This document shows positions 18,103 to 25,321 of a DNA stretch of 40,454 nt, one piece after another. The position numbers and the translations under genes were made by a program. The stretch spans positions 1-40,454 of the IMG/VR virus record IMGVR_UViG_3300018046_000003; one strand, 5' to 3'. Each line of letters opens with the position of its first letter. Positions within the stretch are counted from its first letter, which is position 1. Origin of the DNA: a virus. A model generated the notes under the pieces. That model was not told the DNA's origin. It searched no databases and saw nothing but the letters and a program-made list of their open reading frames with translations.

Positions 18103-18164
18103 TACCCGGCAAACTCCAGTAATCGGGAGCCGGGGTTTGGAGAGTATGAGTGCAGGGGTGGGGA

Positions 18165-18623
18165 ATGGCCGACGCGGGAGAGCAGGATCAGCCGTTGGTG
18201 CAGATCGAACGCAGGAAAATTTATCAAGTTCCCTGCGAGGATGTTAAGAATTTGGGGGTAAAAGTGGCCGGTATGAGTGTGTTGCTTACTCAACTCGACA
18301 ACGATTTCAACAATCACGGCAAGGATGGTTTGAAAACCAAGTTCAACAATTTCGTATCTACCTATGAGGAGCGCGAAAAACAGAGAGAGTTGTCTCACGC
18401 GATTCTGGCCGAGCGGGATGTGAAGAACCGCGATAGGTTCAGATTCATCATCGCCACCGTCATCGCCATCGTCGGCCTGCTGATCTCGTTCATCGAACTC
18501 AACCGGCAGACTCATTGGATCACTTTTAACGAACCACAAATTCATGTTAGACAGAGTGACGGCGAGCGTATAATCGCTCACAGGAACACTCCCCCGGAAC
18601 TGTCATCGATGAGAGGTAGGTAA
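18165..18623 (+). CDS. membrane protein with N-terminal coiled coil (152 aa)
   Basis: The frame is open from GTG 18150, but ATG 18165 is more likely, with AGGGGTGGGG just upstream. Residues about 1-80 are polar, with helices containing LLTQLDNDFNNHGKDG and STYEEREKQREL. A single membrane helix (about 99-120, RFRFIIATVIAIVGLLISFI) follows, then a polar C-terminus with HVRQSDGERIIAH. No signal peptide is present, so a cytoplasmic N-terminus is likely. The pattern resembles phage hemolysin/holin-accessory or superinfection-exclusion membrane proteins. The adjacent membrane genes suggest a lysis cassette. Confidence 0.55.
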   Translation: MADAGEQDQPLVQIERRKIYQVPCEDVKNLGVKVAGMSVLLTQLDNDFNNHGKDGLKTKFNNFVSTYEEREKQRELSHAILAERDVKNRDRFRFIIATVIAIVGLLISFIELNRQTHWITFNEPQIHVRQSDGERIIAHRNTPPELSSMRGR

Positions 18624-18627
18624 GCGC

Positions 18628-18873
18628 ATGTCAACACCGCCAGTCAACCCGGACCCTGAGAACCCCGATCCAAGACCGGAACCTCCTACGCCAACGCCAT
18701 GCGTAGAGGCTCCATTTCCCGCCGACGCTGGCCCTGACGCGCGCGCTTTAATCGCCGGTCTGCGTCAGAATGGAGCCGAGCAGTTGCAAACCACCAACGA
18801 GCTGAGAGGATTACTTGATCGGGCGGAAACAGAGGTCGCAAGATTGCGTAATCTAGCACCGCCTGAGAATTGA
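18628..18873 (+). CDS. Pro-rich small protein with C-terminal helix (81 aa)
   Basis: ATG 18628 has AGAGGTAGG nearby and lies four bases after the previous stop. The first 35 residues are strongly Pro-rich (NPDPENPDPRPEPPTPTP). The rest is a charged helix with heptads (ELRGLLDRAETEVARLRNL). It could be a linker/coiled protein that spans a gap. No family is recognised. Its position between two membrane-protein genes suggests a link to the envelope or lysis set. Confidence 0.55.
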   Translation: MSTPPVNPDPENPDPRPEPPTPTPCVEAPFPADAGPDARALIAGLRQNGAEQLQTTNELRGLLDRAETEVARLRNLAPPEN

Positions 18874-18880
18874 GGACGCC

Positions 18881-19117
18881 ATGAACTTCGCACGCCAGCT
18901 ATGGCTCTCTGTTCGTAGCAATCCCTACGTCGTCACCGCATACAGCGGGGCGGCCGGCGCGGTCGTCTCCTACCTGCAAGGCGTGCTGGCGACCGGCCAG
19001 TTCAGCTTTGCGTCGATCAACTGGCAGCAGCTCGCGACCCTAGCAGGAACCGCCGCGCTCGCATCGCTGATCCATCTCTACCGCCCGGCACCGGGCGCCA
19101 ACCCAACGAAGGACTGA
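18881..19117 (+). CDS. putative holin, two membrane helices (78 aa)
   Basis: ATG 18881, seven bases after the previous stop, with GAGGACG upstream. Two hydrophobic segments are visible: about residues 16-38 (VVTAYSGAAGAVVSYLQGVLATG) and about 48-66 (QQLATLAGTAALASLIHLY), flanked by short polar ends, with Lys and Asp at the C-terminus. Small proteins with two membrane helices in this genomic position are typical class II holins, which open the inner membrane so the endolysin can act. The endolysin is 3.4 kb downstream, separated by an accessory island. A non-lytic membrane role remains possible. Confidence 0.55.
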   Translation: MNFARQLWLSVRSNPYVVTAYSGAAGAVVSYLQGVLATGQFSFASINWQQLATLAGTAALASLIHLYRPAPGANPTKD

Positions 19118-19128
19118 AAGGACATCGC

Positions 19129-19662
19129 ATGAAACGTTTCACCGCAATCTGCACCGGCCTGCTGATGTGGGCCTCGATCCTATCCGCGCCCATGATCGTT
19201 CCGGTTACCGGCTGCACATCCAGCCAAATCGAGAGCGCCGTCAATTCTGTCATCTCGGGCACGGAATCCATCTTGAAGGTCGTCGAGCCCAACGCGCCCT
19301 ATACGGCCCAGCTCCAAAGCGCCCTGAATGCCCTTGTAGCCGCCGAGGCGAGCTGGAAGGGTGGTAGCCCTGTTTCGGTCATCGAAAGCGCTCTGGCCAC
19401 GGTTGAAGCTGTCACGGCGGTCATTCCTCTCACCGCTTCCTACTCTCCGCTGATTGATGTCCTGGTTGCCACTATCGACGCCGCGCTGGCTCTGATTCCG
19501 CCATCGGCGGCAGTATCGGCTAGGGTCGTCGCCACCAACCCTCACATCGGGCGCGTGACCTTGGCAAAGCCTCACCTGTTCCAGAGCCGGAAAGCTGCGA
19601 TCGAGGAACAGTGGAACGCGATTGTGGACGCGAACCCGTCGCTGGCCGCTGCGAAGATCTAA
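19129..19662 (+). CDS. lipoprotein (177 aa)
   Basis: ATG 19129 has GAAAGGA about 8 bases upstream. Residues 1-28 form a signal peptide (KRFTAICTGLLMWASILSA) that ends in a lipobox, V-T-G-Cys29, so signal peptidase II should cut before Cys29 and a lipid anchor should form. The mature part is Ala/Val/Ser/Thr-rich, mostly amphipathic helix (about 30-140), with a polar end. A Ser follows Cys29, which favours the outer membrane. In this place it might be the outer-membrane spanin or a surface-exclusion lipoprotein. It is the last gene before the terminator-like hairpins. Confidence 0.65.
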   Translation: MKRFTAICTGLLMWASILSAPMIVPVTGCTSSQIESAVNSVISGTESILKVVEPNAPYTAQLQSALNALVAAEASWKGGSPVSVIESALATVEAVTAVIPLTASYSPLIDVLVATIDAALALIPPSAAVSARVVATNPHIGRVTLAKPHLFQSRKAAIEEQWNAIVDANPSLAAAKI

Positions 19663-19734
19663 CCACTTTGCGCGGGCGAACTAGTTCACACGACGAGCGC
19701 CTACAACGGCTCTGGACCGGTCCGCGCAATCCAC

Positions 19735-19803
19735 CTTCCCGGCTCACTCAACCGGGAAGCAGCAATGCAATCTTGGGCGGCTCGAAAGGGTCGCCCTCTT
19801 TTT
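19735..19803 (+). terminator. tandem hairpins with T-run after late operon
   Basis: CTTCCCGG (19735-19742) and CCGGGAAG (19752-19759) form a perfect 8-bp stem. Sixteen bases on, GGGCG (19775-19779) pairs with CGCCC (19792-19796), followed by TCTTTTT (19797-19803). The second hairpin with its T-run is a standard rho-independent terminator, and the first adds stability. It lies 70 bases after the lipoprotein gene and would end the late transcript before the accessory island. Confidence 0.7.
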
Positions 19804-19983
19804 ATGCCGAGCCGACAAAAACATCTCGACGTGGCGCTGCGGGATGCCGCGAAGTGCCTGCGCGTGGCCTCTGGCCTGTTGCGACCCGGTCAGACGCGCA
19901 TCGAGACTATACTCAAATCGAAGATCGACATCGCGCTACAAGCGCTGGGTAGTGGTGCAGTTTGGTTTTCGCTGAACAATTGA
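19804..19983 (+). CDS. possible small protein (59 aa)
   Basis: The frame is open from 19765, but that start would lie across the terminator hairpins; ATG 19804 immediately after the T-run is the more reasonable start. There is no ribosome site (the bases before it are the T-run). The peptide is basic at the front (PSRQKHLDVALRDAAKCLR) and helical. Its coding status is doubtful; if real, it would need to be leaderless or reached by read-through. Confidence 0.25.
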   Translation: MPSRQKHLDVALRDAAKCLRVASGLLRPGQTRIETILKSKIDIALQALGSGAVWFSLNN

Positions 19984-20032
19984 GATCAGACGCCGATATG
20001 TCCATTTGGTACGATTTTACAAAGGAGAGTTG

Positions 20033-20389
20033 TTGGCAGCTCACCCGCAGACATGGATAAAGGTCAATGCGCCAGTAGATGAGGGCGTAGCGGAGATCGT
20101 TGCGATTCTCAATACAATAGATGGATTAGAGACACTTCAAAGCTGCCAAGGCGAACCTGGCGAATGCGAAGGATATGTGTATTTTTCTTGCGGGGATTGG
20201 AAGAGTGTTTCAAGGCTTGTCTTTGAACGCATCGGGCCGGTTTTGAAGGGCCGATTGGATGAGGATGCAACCCTTGTAGTCCACGCCACCAATGCCGACG
20301 AGCCCATGGCAAAATTAAGCTTTAGGGCGGAGGCGTCCGATATGGTAGTATCCGCCCTAAAGGAAGTGTTGCGTTACGAGCGCCCGTAA
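20033..20389 (+). CDS. unknown protein with SCQG motif (118 aa), TTG start
   Basis: TTG 20033 (or TTG 20030) follows AAAGGAGAG; the only upstream in-frame alternative, TTG 20006, has no ribosome site. The product shows VNAPVDEGVAEIVAILNTID, then LQSCQGEPGECEGYVYFSC (three Cys) and a helical end (SDMVVSALKEVLRYE). The pattern 'hypothetical start-strand, SCQG, YV.F' appears in phage proteins of unknown function. It is A/T-richer than the virion genes and starts the accessory island. Function unknown. Confidence 0.6.
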   Translation: MAAHPQTWIKVNAPVDEGVAEIVAILNTIDGLETLQSCQGEPGECEGYVYFSCGDWKSVSRLVFERIGPVLKGRLDEDATLVVHATNADEPMAKLSFRAEASDMVVSALKEVLRYERP

Positions 20390-20628
20390 GTCTGGGTGCT
20401 CTCGTGGCAGGGGATGCAGAGCGCTTCACCGTTGCTTGCTACATCTTGCCCACCGGAGGCTACCGCTGTCTTGTGATGGGCGTGCCAGCGCCCGGCCACA
20501 AGTTTTGTGGGACAGCGGTACTCTTTGCGACTCCCGTCATGCGGACGATGGAATTTATGCTGCTCCCTTCCACGAGGGCGGCAACCACTTGGACACGTTT
20601 TGCAGTCTAAAGCCGATTCATAATGAAA
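20374..20628 (-). pseudogene. remnant: IS1-like transposase start fused to HNH nuclease end
   Basis: On the minus strand two frames hold recognisable fragments. From ATG 20621 the frame reads MNRL-stop-TAKRVQVVAALVEG and continues through SINSIVRMTGVAKST, matching the N-terminal helix-turn-helix of IS1-type transposases, with a TAG (20609-20607) in the fifth codon and an end at 20460. In another frame, ending TAA at 20374, the sequence YRCPTKLVAGRWHAHHKT leads to SGGQDVASNGEALCIPCHES, an HNH endonuclease ending (HH, GG.D, N, C..CH). That frame has no ATG, GTG or TTG before the match. The two fragments meet near 20520. I read this as a broken chimera left by insertion or recombination. It overlaps the convergent 20033 gene at its end. 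Confidence 0.5.
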
Positions 20629-20677
20629 TTATTATAATAAAATTATTATGCGCTGTCAAGAGGGGAGATAATAATTT
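20626..20677. promoter_or_regulatory. AT-rich repeat operator and promoter region of the toxin-antitoxin-like operon
   Basis: AAATTATTAT occurs at 20626-20635 and again at 20640-20649 in the same orientation, and its inverse ATAATAATTT is at 20668-20677. A perfect TATAAT lies at 20633-20638, although no good -35 is 17 bases upstream. The next gene starts at 20687. Toxin-antitoxin operons usually repress themselves through repeats overlapping the promoter, and the Xre protein encoded here is the obvious candidate to bind them. This is inference from layout. Confidence 0.5.
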
Positions 20678-20686
20678 TGTGATATT

Positions 20687-21079
20687 ATGAGCAAGTGGAC
20701 GATCTTCGACTACGTCGATCCGGCGGAAGGGAACCTATTCAGGGAATGGTCCGCCCGACTCCAGAAAAAGGAACTGGCCAAGCTGAACCAAAGGCTAGAT
20801 TCGCTGGCCATTCACGGGCCGGGACTGATCCCAGGAATTCTTTCGCCTACTGGTATGCCGTCAATCTTCAAATTGAAAATCCACGGCAAGGTTCAATTGA
20901 GGCCGATGTTATGCGAAGGTCCGGGCCGGGACGAAGAGTCTTTCACTCTTCTACTTGGGGCGAAAGAGGTGTCTGACGATTACGACCCAATCGGAGCACC
21001 ACTGATAGCATCACGGCTACGTGAATGCTTGATCAAAGACATGCGAAGGAGGGTATTTCATGAGCGAGTTAGTTGGTAA
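20687..21079 (+). CDS. HigB/RelE-like toxin (130 aa)
   Basis: ATG 20687 has no Shine-Dalgarno sequence; the 5' end may be short or leaderless. The fold pattern matches the phage-derived Gp49-like/HigB toxins: an N-terminal segment with charged helix (LFREWSARLQKKELAKLNQRL), then strands around FKLKIHGKVQLRPMLCEGP, a TLLLGAKEV strand and a C-terminal helix ending MRRRVFHERV. Members of the family cut mRNA at the ribosome. Upstream-placed toxin followed by an overlapping Xre antitoxin is the HigBA order. The basic and His residues expected for RNA binding are present near the C-terminus, but catalysis is not proven. Confidence 0.7.
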   Translation: MSKWTIFDYVDPAEGNLFREWSARLQKKELAKLNQRLDSLAIHGPGLIPGILSPTGMPSIFKLKIHGKVQLRPMLCEGPGRDEESFTLLLGAKEVSDDYDPIGAPLIASRLRECLIKDMRRRVFHERVSW

Positions 21080-21626
21080 ATTACGTTCCGAATTTCAAGA
21101 TGAGGAATACAGGCATTCATACGCTGAAGAGTGCCTGAACACGATGATTGCAACCCAAATCAAGGTGCTGAGAGAGCAAAGAGAAATGACGCAATCTACC
21201 TTAGCTAAAAAAGCTGAGATGCTCCAGCCGCGCCTCTCCGTGATGGAGAACGCAGATTACTCAAGTTGGAGTGTAAGCACTCTAAAGAGATTGGCGCGGG
21301 CGTTCGATCTAGCTATTACGGTGAAGTTCGAGGAGTTCTCGGAAGTGGTGCTCGATTTTGAGGAGATGAGTAAGGAGACACTTTCGCGTCTTTCGTTCAA
21401 AGATGATCCGATGTTTCGATCTGCAAAAGTGAAGACTCATCGAGCTTTCCGTCGGAGACGGTATTCAGAATCCGACAGGCAAACAGCCGAGGGCCTACAA
21501 ATGAATAGCCCATTCATGGGGCAGGTGGTTGAATTGCCTCATCCTGTTTCCAGAAACAATGCGGAGTACTCCCAAAATCTAGTAAGAGAGGATTCAAATG
21601 AATCTTGCGTCGGTATCGCTGGCTAG
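21060..21626 (+). CDS. Xre-family antitoxin/regulator with long C-terminal extension (188 aa)
   Basis: ATG 21060 is preceded by AAGGAGGG and overlaps the toxin end by 20 bases. Residues about 28-85 form a Cro/CI helix-turn-helix: TQIKVLREQREMTQSTLAKK, then AEMLQPRLSVMEN and VSTLKRLARAFDLAITVKFE. The C-terminal 100 residues are not normal for HigA; they hold an acidic helix (EVVLDFEEMSKETLSRLSF) and a basic stretch (KTHRAFRRRRYSESDRQ). The N-terminal part should bind the operator and the remainder may hold the toxin. The extension overlaps the third gene by 29 bases. The fusion-like tail could connect the third gene's product. Confidence 0.75.
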   Translation: MSELVGKLRSEFQDEEYRHSYAEECLNTMIATQIKVLREQREMTQSTLAKKAEMLQPRLSVMENADYSSWSVSTLKRLARAFDLAITVKFEEFSEVVLDFEEMSKETLSRLSFKDDPMFRSAKVKTHRAFRRRRYSESDRQTAEGLQMNSPFMGQVVELPHPVSRNNAEYSQNLVREDSNESCVGIAG

Positions 21627-22257
21627 ATATTACGGATTGGTTCAAATCGAGGATCTGAATCTTGGGGGAACCGTCTATCTCCCCGAGGTCGGAGCTGCAC
21701 TGGTTCAACGATACGGGTTTCTAAAATATCCCACCAAGCCTGAAGAGTTTAACGAAGGCAAGGGAATTGAATTCTTGAATGGCCGCTTGGGTAAACGTGT
21801 AATCGATAAGCTCATGATCATCGATAGCGGGGTGTACCTCGATACGCAAATCGATACAGCGGCATCGGAAGAACTTTGGTATGAACTGATGAACTGGGCG
21901 GTAGAGACATTCGGTGTCACGTTTAAAAGGGAAATGGTGAAGCACGCTGCCTATGTAAGCACCGTCACGTTCTTTTCGGATGCTCCTATGCTGAAGTTGA
22001 ATTCGATATTTGACGAGATTGGATCTGTCGTGACTTCTGAAGTGGAAAGAAATTTCGGGCGGAAACTAGAATATCAGCCGGCGGTGGTGAGCATTACCTA
22101 TGACCAACTTCTAACGAAGTTTGGAACTGCAGCATTCACAGTGCAAAGAAGAGAGGGCGTGTCATTTGGAGATGGGAAATATTTCTCTACCGCCCCTGTA
22201 AAGACAGAAATCCATCTTGAACTATTGGAGAAATGGGAGAGGGCCGTGGCTCACTAG
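21598..22257 (+). CDS. unknown third gene of the toxin-antitoxin-like operon (219 aa)
   Basis: ATG 21598 lies inside the end of the Xre gene, with GAGAGGA 6 bases upstream, so translation is probably coupled. The product is a mixed alpha/beta protein without membrane segments: VSLARYYGLVQIEDLNLGG at the start, a helical core (ASEELWYELMNWAVETFGV), a MLKLNSIFDEIGSVVTSEVE helix and a beta-rich end (FTVQRREGVSFGDGKYFSTA). No nuclease, kinase, ATPase or zinc motif is visible, and no metallopeptidase HExxH, so it is not an ImmA-type protein. I do not recognise the family. Operon structure suggests that it modulates or works with the toxin pair. Confidence 0.7.
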   Translation: MNLASVSLARYYGLVQIEDLNLGGTVYLPEVGAALVQRYGFLKYPTKPEEFNEGKGIEFLNGRLGKRVIDKLMIIDSGVYLDTQIDTAASEELWYELMNWAVETFGVTFKREMVKHAAYVSTVTFFSDAPMLKLNSIFDEIGSVVTSEVERNFGRKLEYQPAVVSITYDQLLTKFGTAAFTVQRREGVSFGDGKYFSTAPVKTEIHLELLEKWERAVAH

Positions 22258-22487
22258 AGACGATTCGTCGCTTCTGTAACGATCCGCGCGGCGGCCTGGT
22301 TCACGTCCTCTTTGATAAGATGAATTGCGCTAAACGGGATGCCTTGCAAATGGATTGCTGCATTGCTTTCCAATTTGAGAACGGCAACGCCCCCGGTTTC
22401 ATCGACGCTACCGATGACGTATACGCTCTTTCCGTGTCCGTCTACTAAGTTCTTTTCGCCTATGCGTGGAACGCGTGGAGATGTCAT
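22254..22487 (-). CDS. possible small minus-strand protein (77 aa)
   Basis: ATG 22487 reads leftward to a stop at 22254, overlapping the end of the convergent third gene by four bases. The peptide is protein-like: a basic start, alternating strands (SVYVIGSVDETGGVAVLKLE) and a helical end (LIKEDVNQAAARIVTEATNR). The ribosome site is poor, with AAGG only a couple of bases away. It would sit alone between rightward genes. If it is not coding, the 317 bases between 22257 and 22575 hold no other feature I can support. Confidence 0.35.
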   Translation of the reverse strand: MTSPRVPRIGEKNLVDGHGKSVYVIGSVDETGGVAVLKLESNAAIHLQGIPFSAIHLIKEDVNQAAARIVTEATNRL

Positions 22488-22574
22488 GCCTTAATCATCC
22501 CACCGCCAGACCAAACGCGCTAGACCTGTGGAAATCCAAACTGCACCACTACCAAGCGCTGACATGGGAGCAAG

Positions 22575-23111
22575 GTGGCAAACTGGAAGACGTGTTACGA
22601 CTTCATGATGCAGAACGAAGACTCGCGCCGCGAGCACGCGATAGAGCCGGACGCGGGCGGGCAGGCGATCAGCGGGATTAACTCGGCTGCGTTTCCGCTT
22701 CAGTTCGCCAAGATAGCGGCGCTTCCCCAGGCCGAGCGCGGGCCGGAGGTTGAGGCTTTCTACAGCGCGGCGTTCTGGAACCTATGGTTTGACAAGATCG
22801 ATAGCGATGAAGTCGCAAAGCGCGTGTTTGACGCTGTGGTAAATATAGGAATCGTGCCGGCGGTGAAGTGCCTGCAGATCGCGATTAACAGCCTAAAGAG
22901 GAAAGATCCTTCCGGTCTGCCTGCGGAGATGATGATTGATCAGGATGGTCATTGGGGTCCAGATACCGTCTCTCATGCGAACTACGCGCCACCGGACCAG
23001 CTCGTATCTGCTTTCCGCACCGCCCGAGAGGCCCACTACCGCGCTATCGTCGCCGCGCATCCTGAGAAGGCGGTCTACCTCGACGCTTGGCTGGCGCGGG
23101 CGAGGAAGTAG
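22575..23111 (+). CDS. endolysin, GH108-type lysozyme
   Basis: 178 aa from GTG 22575 with GGGAG six bases upstream. The sequence follows the glycoside hydrolase 108 plan: ANWKTCYDFMMQNEDSRREH with the likely catalytic Glu in NED (about residue 14), then DAGGQAISGINSAAFP, a helix with FYSAAFWNLWFDKI (about 57-70), VAKRVFDAVVNIGIVPAV and LQ helices, then DQDGHWGPDTV (the peptidoglycan-binding type 3 loop), and RTAREAHYRAIV near the end. It would cut the glycan backbone of peptidoglycan. There is no signal peptide, so a holin is needed to release it; the two-helix gene at 18881 is the candidate. Confidence 0.85.
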   Translation: MANWKTCYDFMMQNEDSRREHAIEPDAGGQAISGINSAAFPLQFAKIAALPQAERGPEVEAFYSAAFWNLWFDKIDSDEVAKRVFDAVVNIGIVPAVKCLQIAINSLKRKDPSGLPAEMMIDQDGHWGPDTVSHANYAPPDQLVSAFRTAREAHYRAIVAAHPEKAVYLDAWLARARK

Positions 23112-23179
23112 ACTATGCGGCTTCTTCGTATGCGTCCATTGAATCAGTAAGGTAGCAGGACCCATTGCCACGCTTCATA

Positions 23180-23196
23180 TTGGCCCTTGCGGCCAA
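23180..23196. other. hairpin in the convergent intergenic gap
   Basis: TTGGCC (23180-23185) pairs with GGCCAA (23191-23196) around a five-base loop, midway between the endolysin stop and the end of the first leftward gene. No T-run follows on either strand, so termination is only a possibility. The rest of the 137-base gap shows no gene. Confidence 0.3.
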
Positions 23197-23248
23197 ACTG
23201 AGCGCCACACGCCGAAGCCAAATCCTCCGAACCACCATATAGCCCAAA

Positions 23249-24139
23249 TCACTTCTGCTCCTTTGCTAGTTCGGCGCACAACCCAGCGGCAGATGCTTGA
23301 GCTTTGTATTCCGTGTCCAAGGTCGCCCACCACTTTCCGTCAAGCACTACAATCCAAGACTGTCCGCTTTGTTCCACTATCACGCGCTCCACCGGCTTGC
23401 GCGGCGCGGTGAGACGGGCGCAAAGTTCATCTGTTATATCCTGAGAACAATTTATACCCACATGATTCGAGCGTAGTACTTCTTGCAGAGACTCCCGCAC
23501 AGCATCTAGTGTGACCATGCCGGCGGTGGCGACCTTCGTTCTCGGACAAGGATCCGTTTGCGTGTTCTCTATCCGCTTCGCCGCTCGCCGTCCAATCGCC
23601 ATCTCAGCGATTGCTATCGGATCCGACAAACCTTGATACTCTCTGTGGTCGCGTATGGCCATTAGGGCGGAGATTAGGGGGTCGAGCATAACTGGTTTAG
23701 GTGTCTCCTGCGGCTCTGGCGCTTCCTCTCCTGTCGCGTAGGCGATTTCCTGGTCAGTGAGCGCGGTTTTCTGCGGGCTGTGTGTTGGGCAGAAGCCTTT
23801 GCCGTCGCTATCACCACACACTGAGCACGGGCCGTTTGTCTGCGGCTGCGCGATGCGGCGGGATAACACGCCGCGTACTGCTTCTCGTATATCACCAATG
23901 AGTTGGTTGCGCGATTCTTTTGGACCCCAGCTACACAAGTCCTGAAAACGATTGATGCGCGCGCATACCTCATCCGTCAGTGTGGTCGGCTGGGGTTGCC
24001 GAACTACTGTGAAGCTCACCGAGTTAAATTTCTTGTCGGGGAATTCCTTGACCGTCAGCAATTGACGAGGATCGTCGTTTCCTCCCCAATTTACTTGTGC
24101 GTCGTCTGCTCCGTTGAAAATCACTTTAGTAACTTCCAT
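23249..24139 (-). CDS. unknown early protein with Cys cluster (296 aa)
   Basis: ATG 24139 (MEVTKVIFNGAD) is the start because a perfect AGGAGG lies a few bases ahead of it; a start six codons earlier would put that ribosome site inside the gene. The protein has an N-terminal beta stretch (about 20-45), helical middle segments (about 60-85 and 90-100), a CSVCGDSDGKGFCPTHSP cluster (about residues 104-121) that may bind zinc, a Pro-rich linker, and a C-terminal SGQSWIVVLDGKWWATLDTEYKAQ region. Repeated helix motifs (TDEVCARIN and TDELCARLT) suggest two related halves. No function is recognised. Confidence 0.6.
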   Translation of the reverse strand: MEVTKVIFNGADDAQVNWGGNDDPRQLLTVKEFPDKKFNSVSFTVVRQPQPTTLTDEVCARINRFQDLCSWGPKESRNQLIGDIREAVRGVLSRRIAQPQTNGPCSVCGDSDGKGFCPTHSPQKTALTDQEIAYATGEEAPEPQETPKPVMLDPLISALMAIRDHREYQGLSDPIAIAEMAIGRRAAKRIENTQTDPCPRTKVATAGMVTLDAVRESLQEVLRSNHVGINCSQDITDELCARLTAPRKPVERVIVEQSGQSWIVVLDGKWWATLDTEYKAQASAAGLCAELAKEQK

Positions 24140-24190
24140 CTCATCCTCCTGCCGCATCGCGCGGCGGTTACGGTCCTGGTCAGGACACAG

Positions 24191-24286
24191 CTATCGGCAA
24201 GACCTCAACAAAAACGGCGCGATAAACAGAGTAAGAAGACCTATAGCTATCGCGACAATCCCGGAGTAATTATCAGTTTTGCTCAC
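24191..24286 (-). CDS. single-helix membrane micro-protein (31 aa)
   Basis: GTG 24286 overlaps the upstream stop as GTGA and has AAGGAGG with short spacing. The 31-residue product is MSKTDNYS followed by one hydrophobic helix (GIVAIAIGLLTLFIAPFLL) and a basic end, RSCR. This polar-helix-basic layout would place it in the inner membrane. It joins similar micro-proteins elsewhere in the early region. Role unknown. Confidence 0.55.
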   Translation of the reverse strand: MSKTDNYSGIVAIAIGLLTLFIAPFLLRSCR

Positions 24287-24720
24287 AACCCCTCCTTGTC
24301 CCGCGCCTCTGCGACCGGGGGCGCGAATCCGAACTGCCGCAATTCATGTTTCAAACGCTCCACCTGGGCCTTCAGTGCGGAGTAAGTCGGTGCGTTAACC
24401 ACCCCACCAAGGACCTCGTCGCGCAACTGTTTCGCGCACTCGCCAGCATCCAGAGCGCCGAGTTCATTAGCGAAGAGTTCAATCCGTTCCTTCAGCGCCC
24501 CCACCTGAGCCTCTGCTCGCTCAAGCTCATTTTCCAAATCGCAGGTGTGACAGGAAGGAACCGCGCCAATTTCTGTGCAAGCGTGGCAAAGGCACTCCAC
24601 ATGCCAATCCTTACCACAAACACCTTTGTTCTTCTTAGCCATCTCCGCGAGGTAGTCGGTGTGCTTGACCCAAGGACCACCCTCATCGAACTGCTGCAAT
24701 GAATCATAACGCTGTATCAT
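24283..24720 (-). CDS. unknown early protein with Cys/His motif and coiled coil (145 aa)
   Basis: ATG 24720 overlaps the upstream stop as ATGA; GTG 24729 is an alternative, but its ribosome site is too close. A Cys/His-rich segment (about 35-60: CGKDWHVECLCHACTE and CHTCDLENELER) could bind zinc. It is followed by a strong coiled-coil (about 60-110, AEAQVGALKERIELFANELG) and another charged helix near the end. It belongs to a run of coupled leftward genes. Similar Cys-cluster plus coiled-coil proteins occur in phage early regions, with no known function. Confidence 0.6.
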   Translation of the reverse strand: MIQRYDSLQQFDEGGPWVKHTDYLAEMAKKNKGVCGKDWHVECLCHACTEIGAVPSCHTCDLENELERAEAQVGALKERIELFANELGALDAGECAKQLRDEVLGGVVNAPTYSALKAQVERLKHELRQFGFAPPVAEARDKEGL

Positions 24721-25079
24721 CCCCGCCACCCCTTCCGTAACTCGGCCAGCCGCGCCTGCTCGTGCACGAGGACTCTAGCTTGCCAGCAGCGCCGCCTGAT
24801 GCATTCAACATGATCAAGGCATTCGCGGTGCGATAGTAAATCTTCGAGTTGCTTTATGTTCTCCCCCCCCTGCCGAATCTCTTCCTCGCGCTCGACGGTG
24901 AAGTCGTAGGCGGCTTGCCAACACTCGTTCGCAGTCTCCTTGATGAACCGCTTGCCGGTGCCAAGAAGATACAGGCACCACTCGCCGTCGAAGTCTACTG
25001 TCGTCGGTTGTGTGCTTACCACCCGCTCCCAACGCTCCCGCACATACTCTTCCATCTCGCGCACACTTAGATCGGCCAT
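24717..25079 (-). CDS. unknown early protein (120 aa)
   Basis: ATG 25079 (MADLSVREMEEYVRERWERV) is preferred; an in-frame GTG at 25097 would add six residues and overlap the upstream stop. GAGGGG upstream serves either. The product begins with a charged helix, has a VDFDGEWCLYLLGTGKR strand-turn segment (about 25-45), a Glu-rich helix and a final Cys/His/Arg-rich helical portion (HVECIRRRCWQARVLVHEQA). Stop overlaps the next start as ATGA. Function unknown. Confidence 0.55.
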   Translation of the reverse strand: MADLSVREMEEYVRERWERVVSTQPTTVDFDGEWCLYLLGTGKRFIKETANECWQAAYDFTVEREEEIRQGGENIKQLEDLLSHRECLDHVECIRRRCWQARVLVHEQARLAELRKGWRG

Positions 25080-25093
25080 CACTTCACCGCCCC

Positions 25094-25321
25094 TCACTGC
25101 TCAAACCAGTTCACCAGCCATCCCAACGCAGGCAGGATCACGAACACAACGAACAAACACGCCAACGCGAAAACGCACCGCCGCGCCCAGACCGGCCACG
25201 GCCTGTCCTCGCCCTCCACGCCGTCGTCGCTCAATCCCACCTCGCGCAATGGATCGGGCTCAGTGTCAACGTCATATTCCCTGTGTTGCCACGCTGCGTC
25301 TTGATGCTCTCTAGGTGTCAT
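25094..25321 (-). CDS. small tail-anchored-type membrane protein (75 aa)
   Basis: ATG 25321 has a weak GAGAAAAG upstream. The first 40 residues are highly charged (EHQDAAWQHREYDVDTEPDP) and the last 30 form one membrane helix (CVFALACLFVVFVILPALGW) ending NWFEQ. That is a tail-anchored layout, with the charged part in the cytoplasm. No family is recognised. Its position suggests coupling with the downstream early genes. Confidence 0.55.
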   Translation of the reverse strand: MTPREHQDAAWQHREYDVDTEPDPLREVGLSDDGVEGEDRPWPVWARRCVFALACLFVVFVILPALGWLVNWFEQ

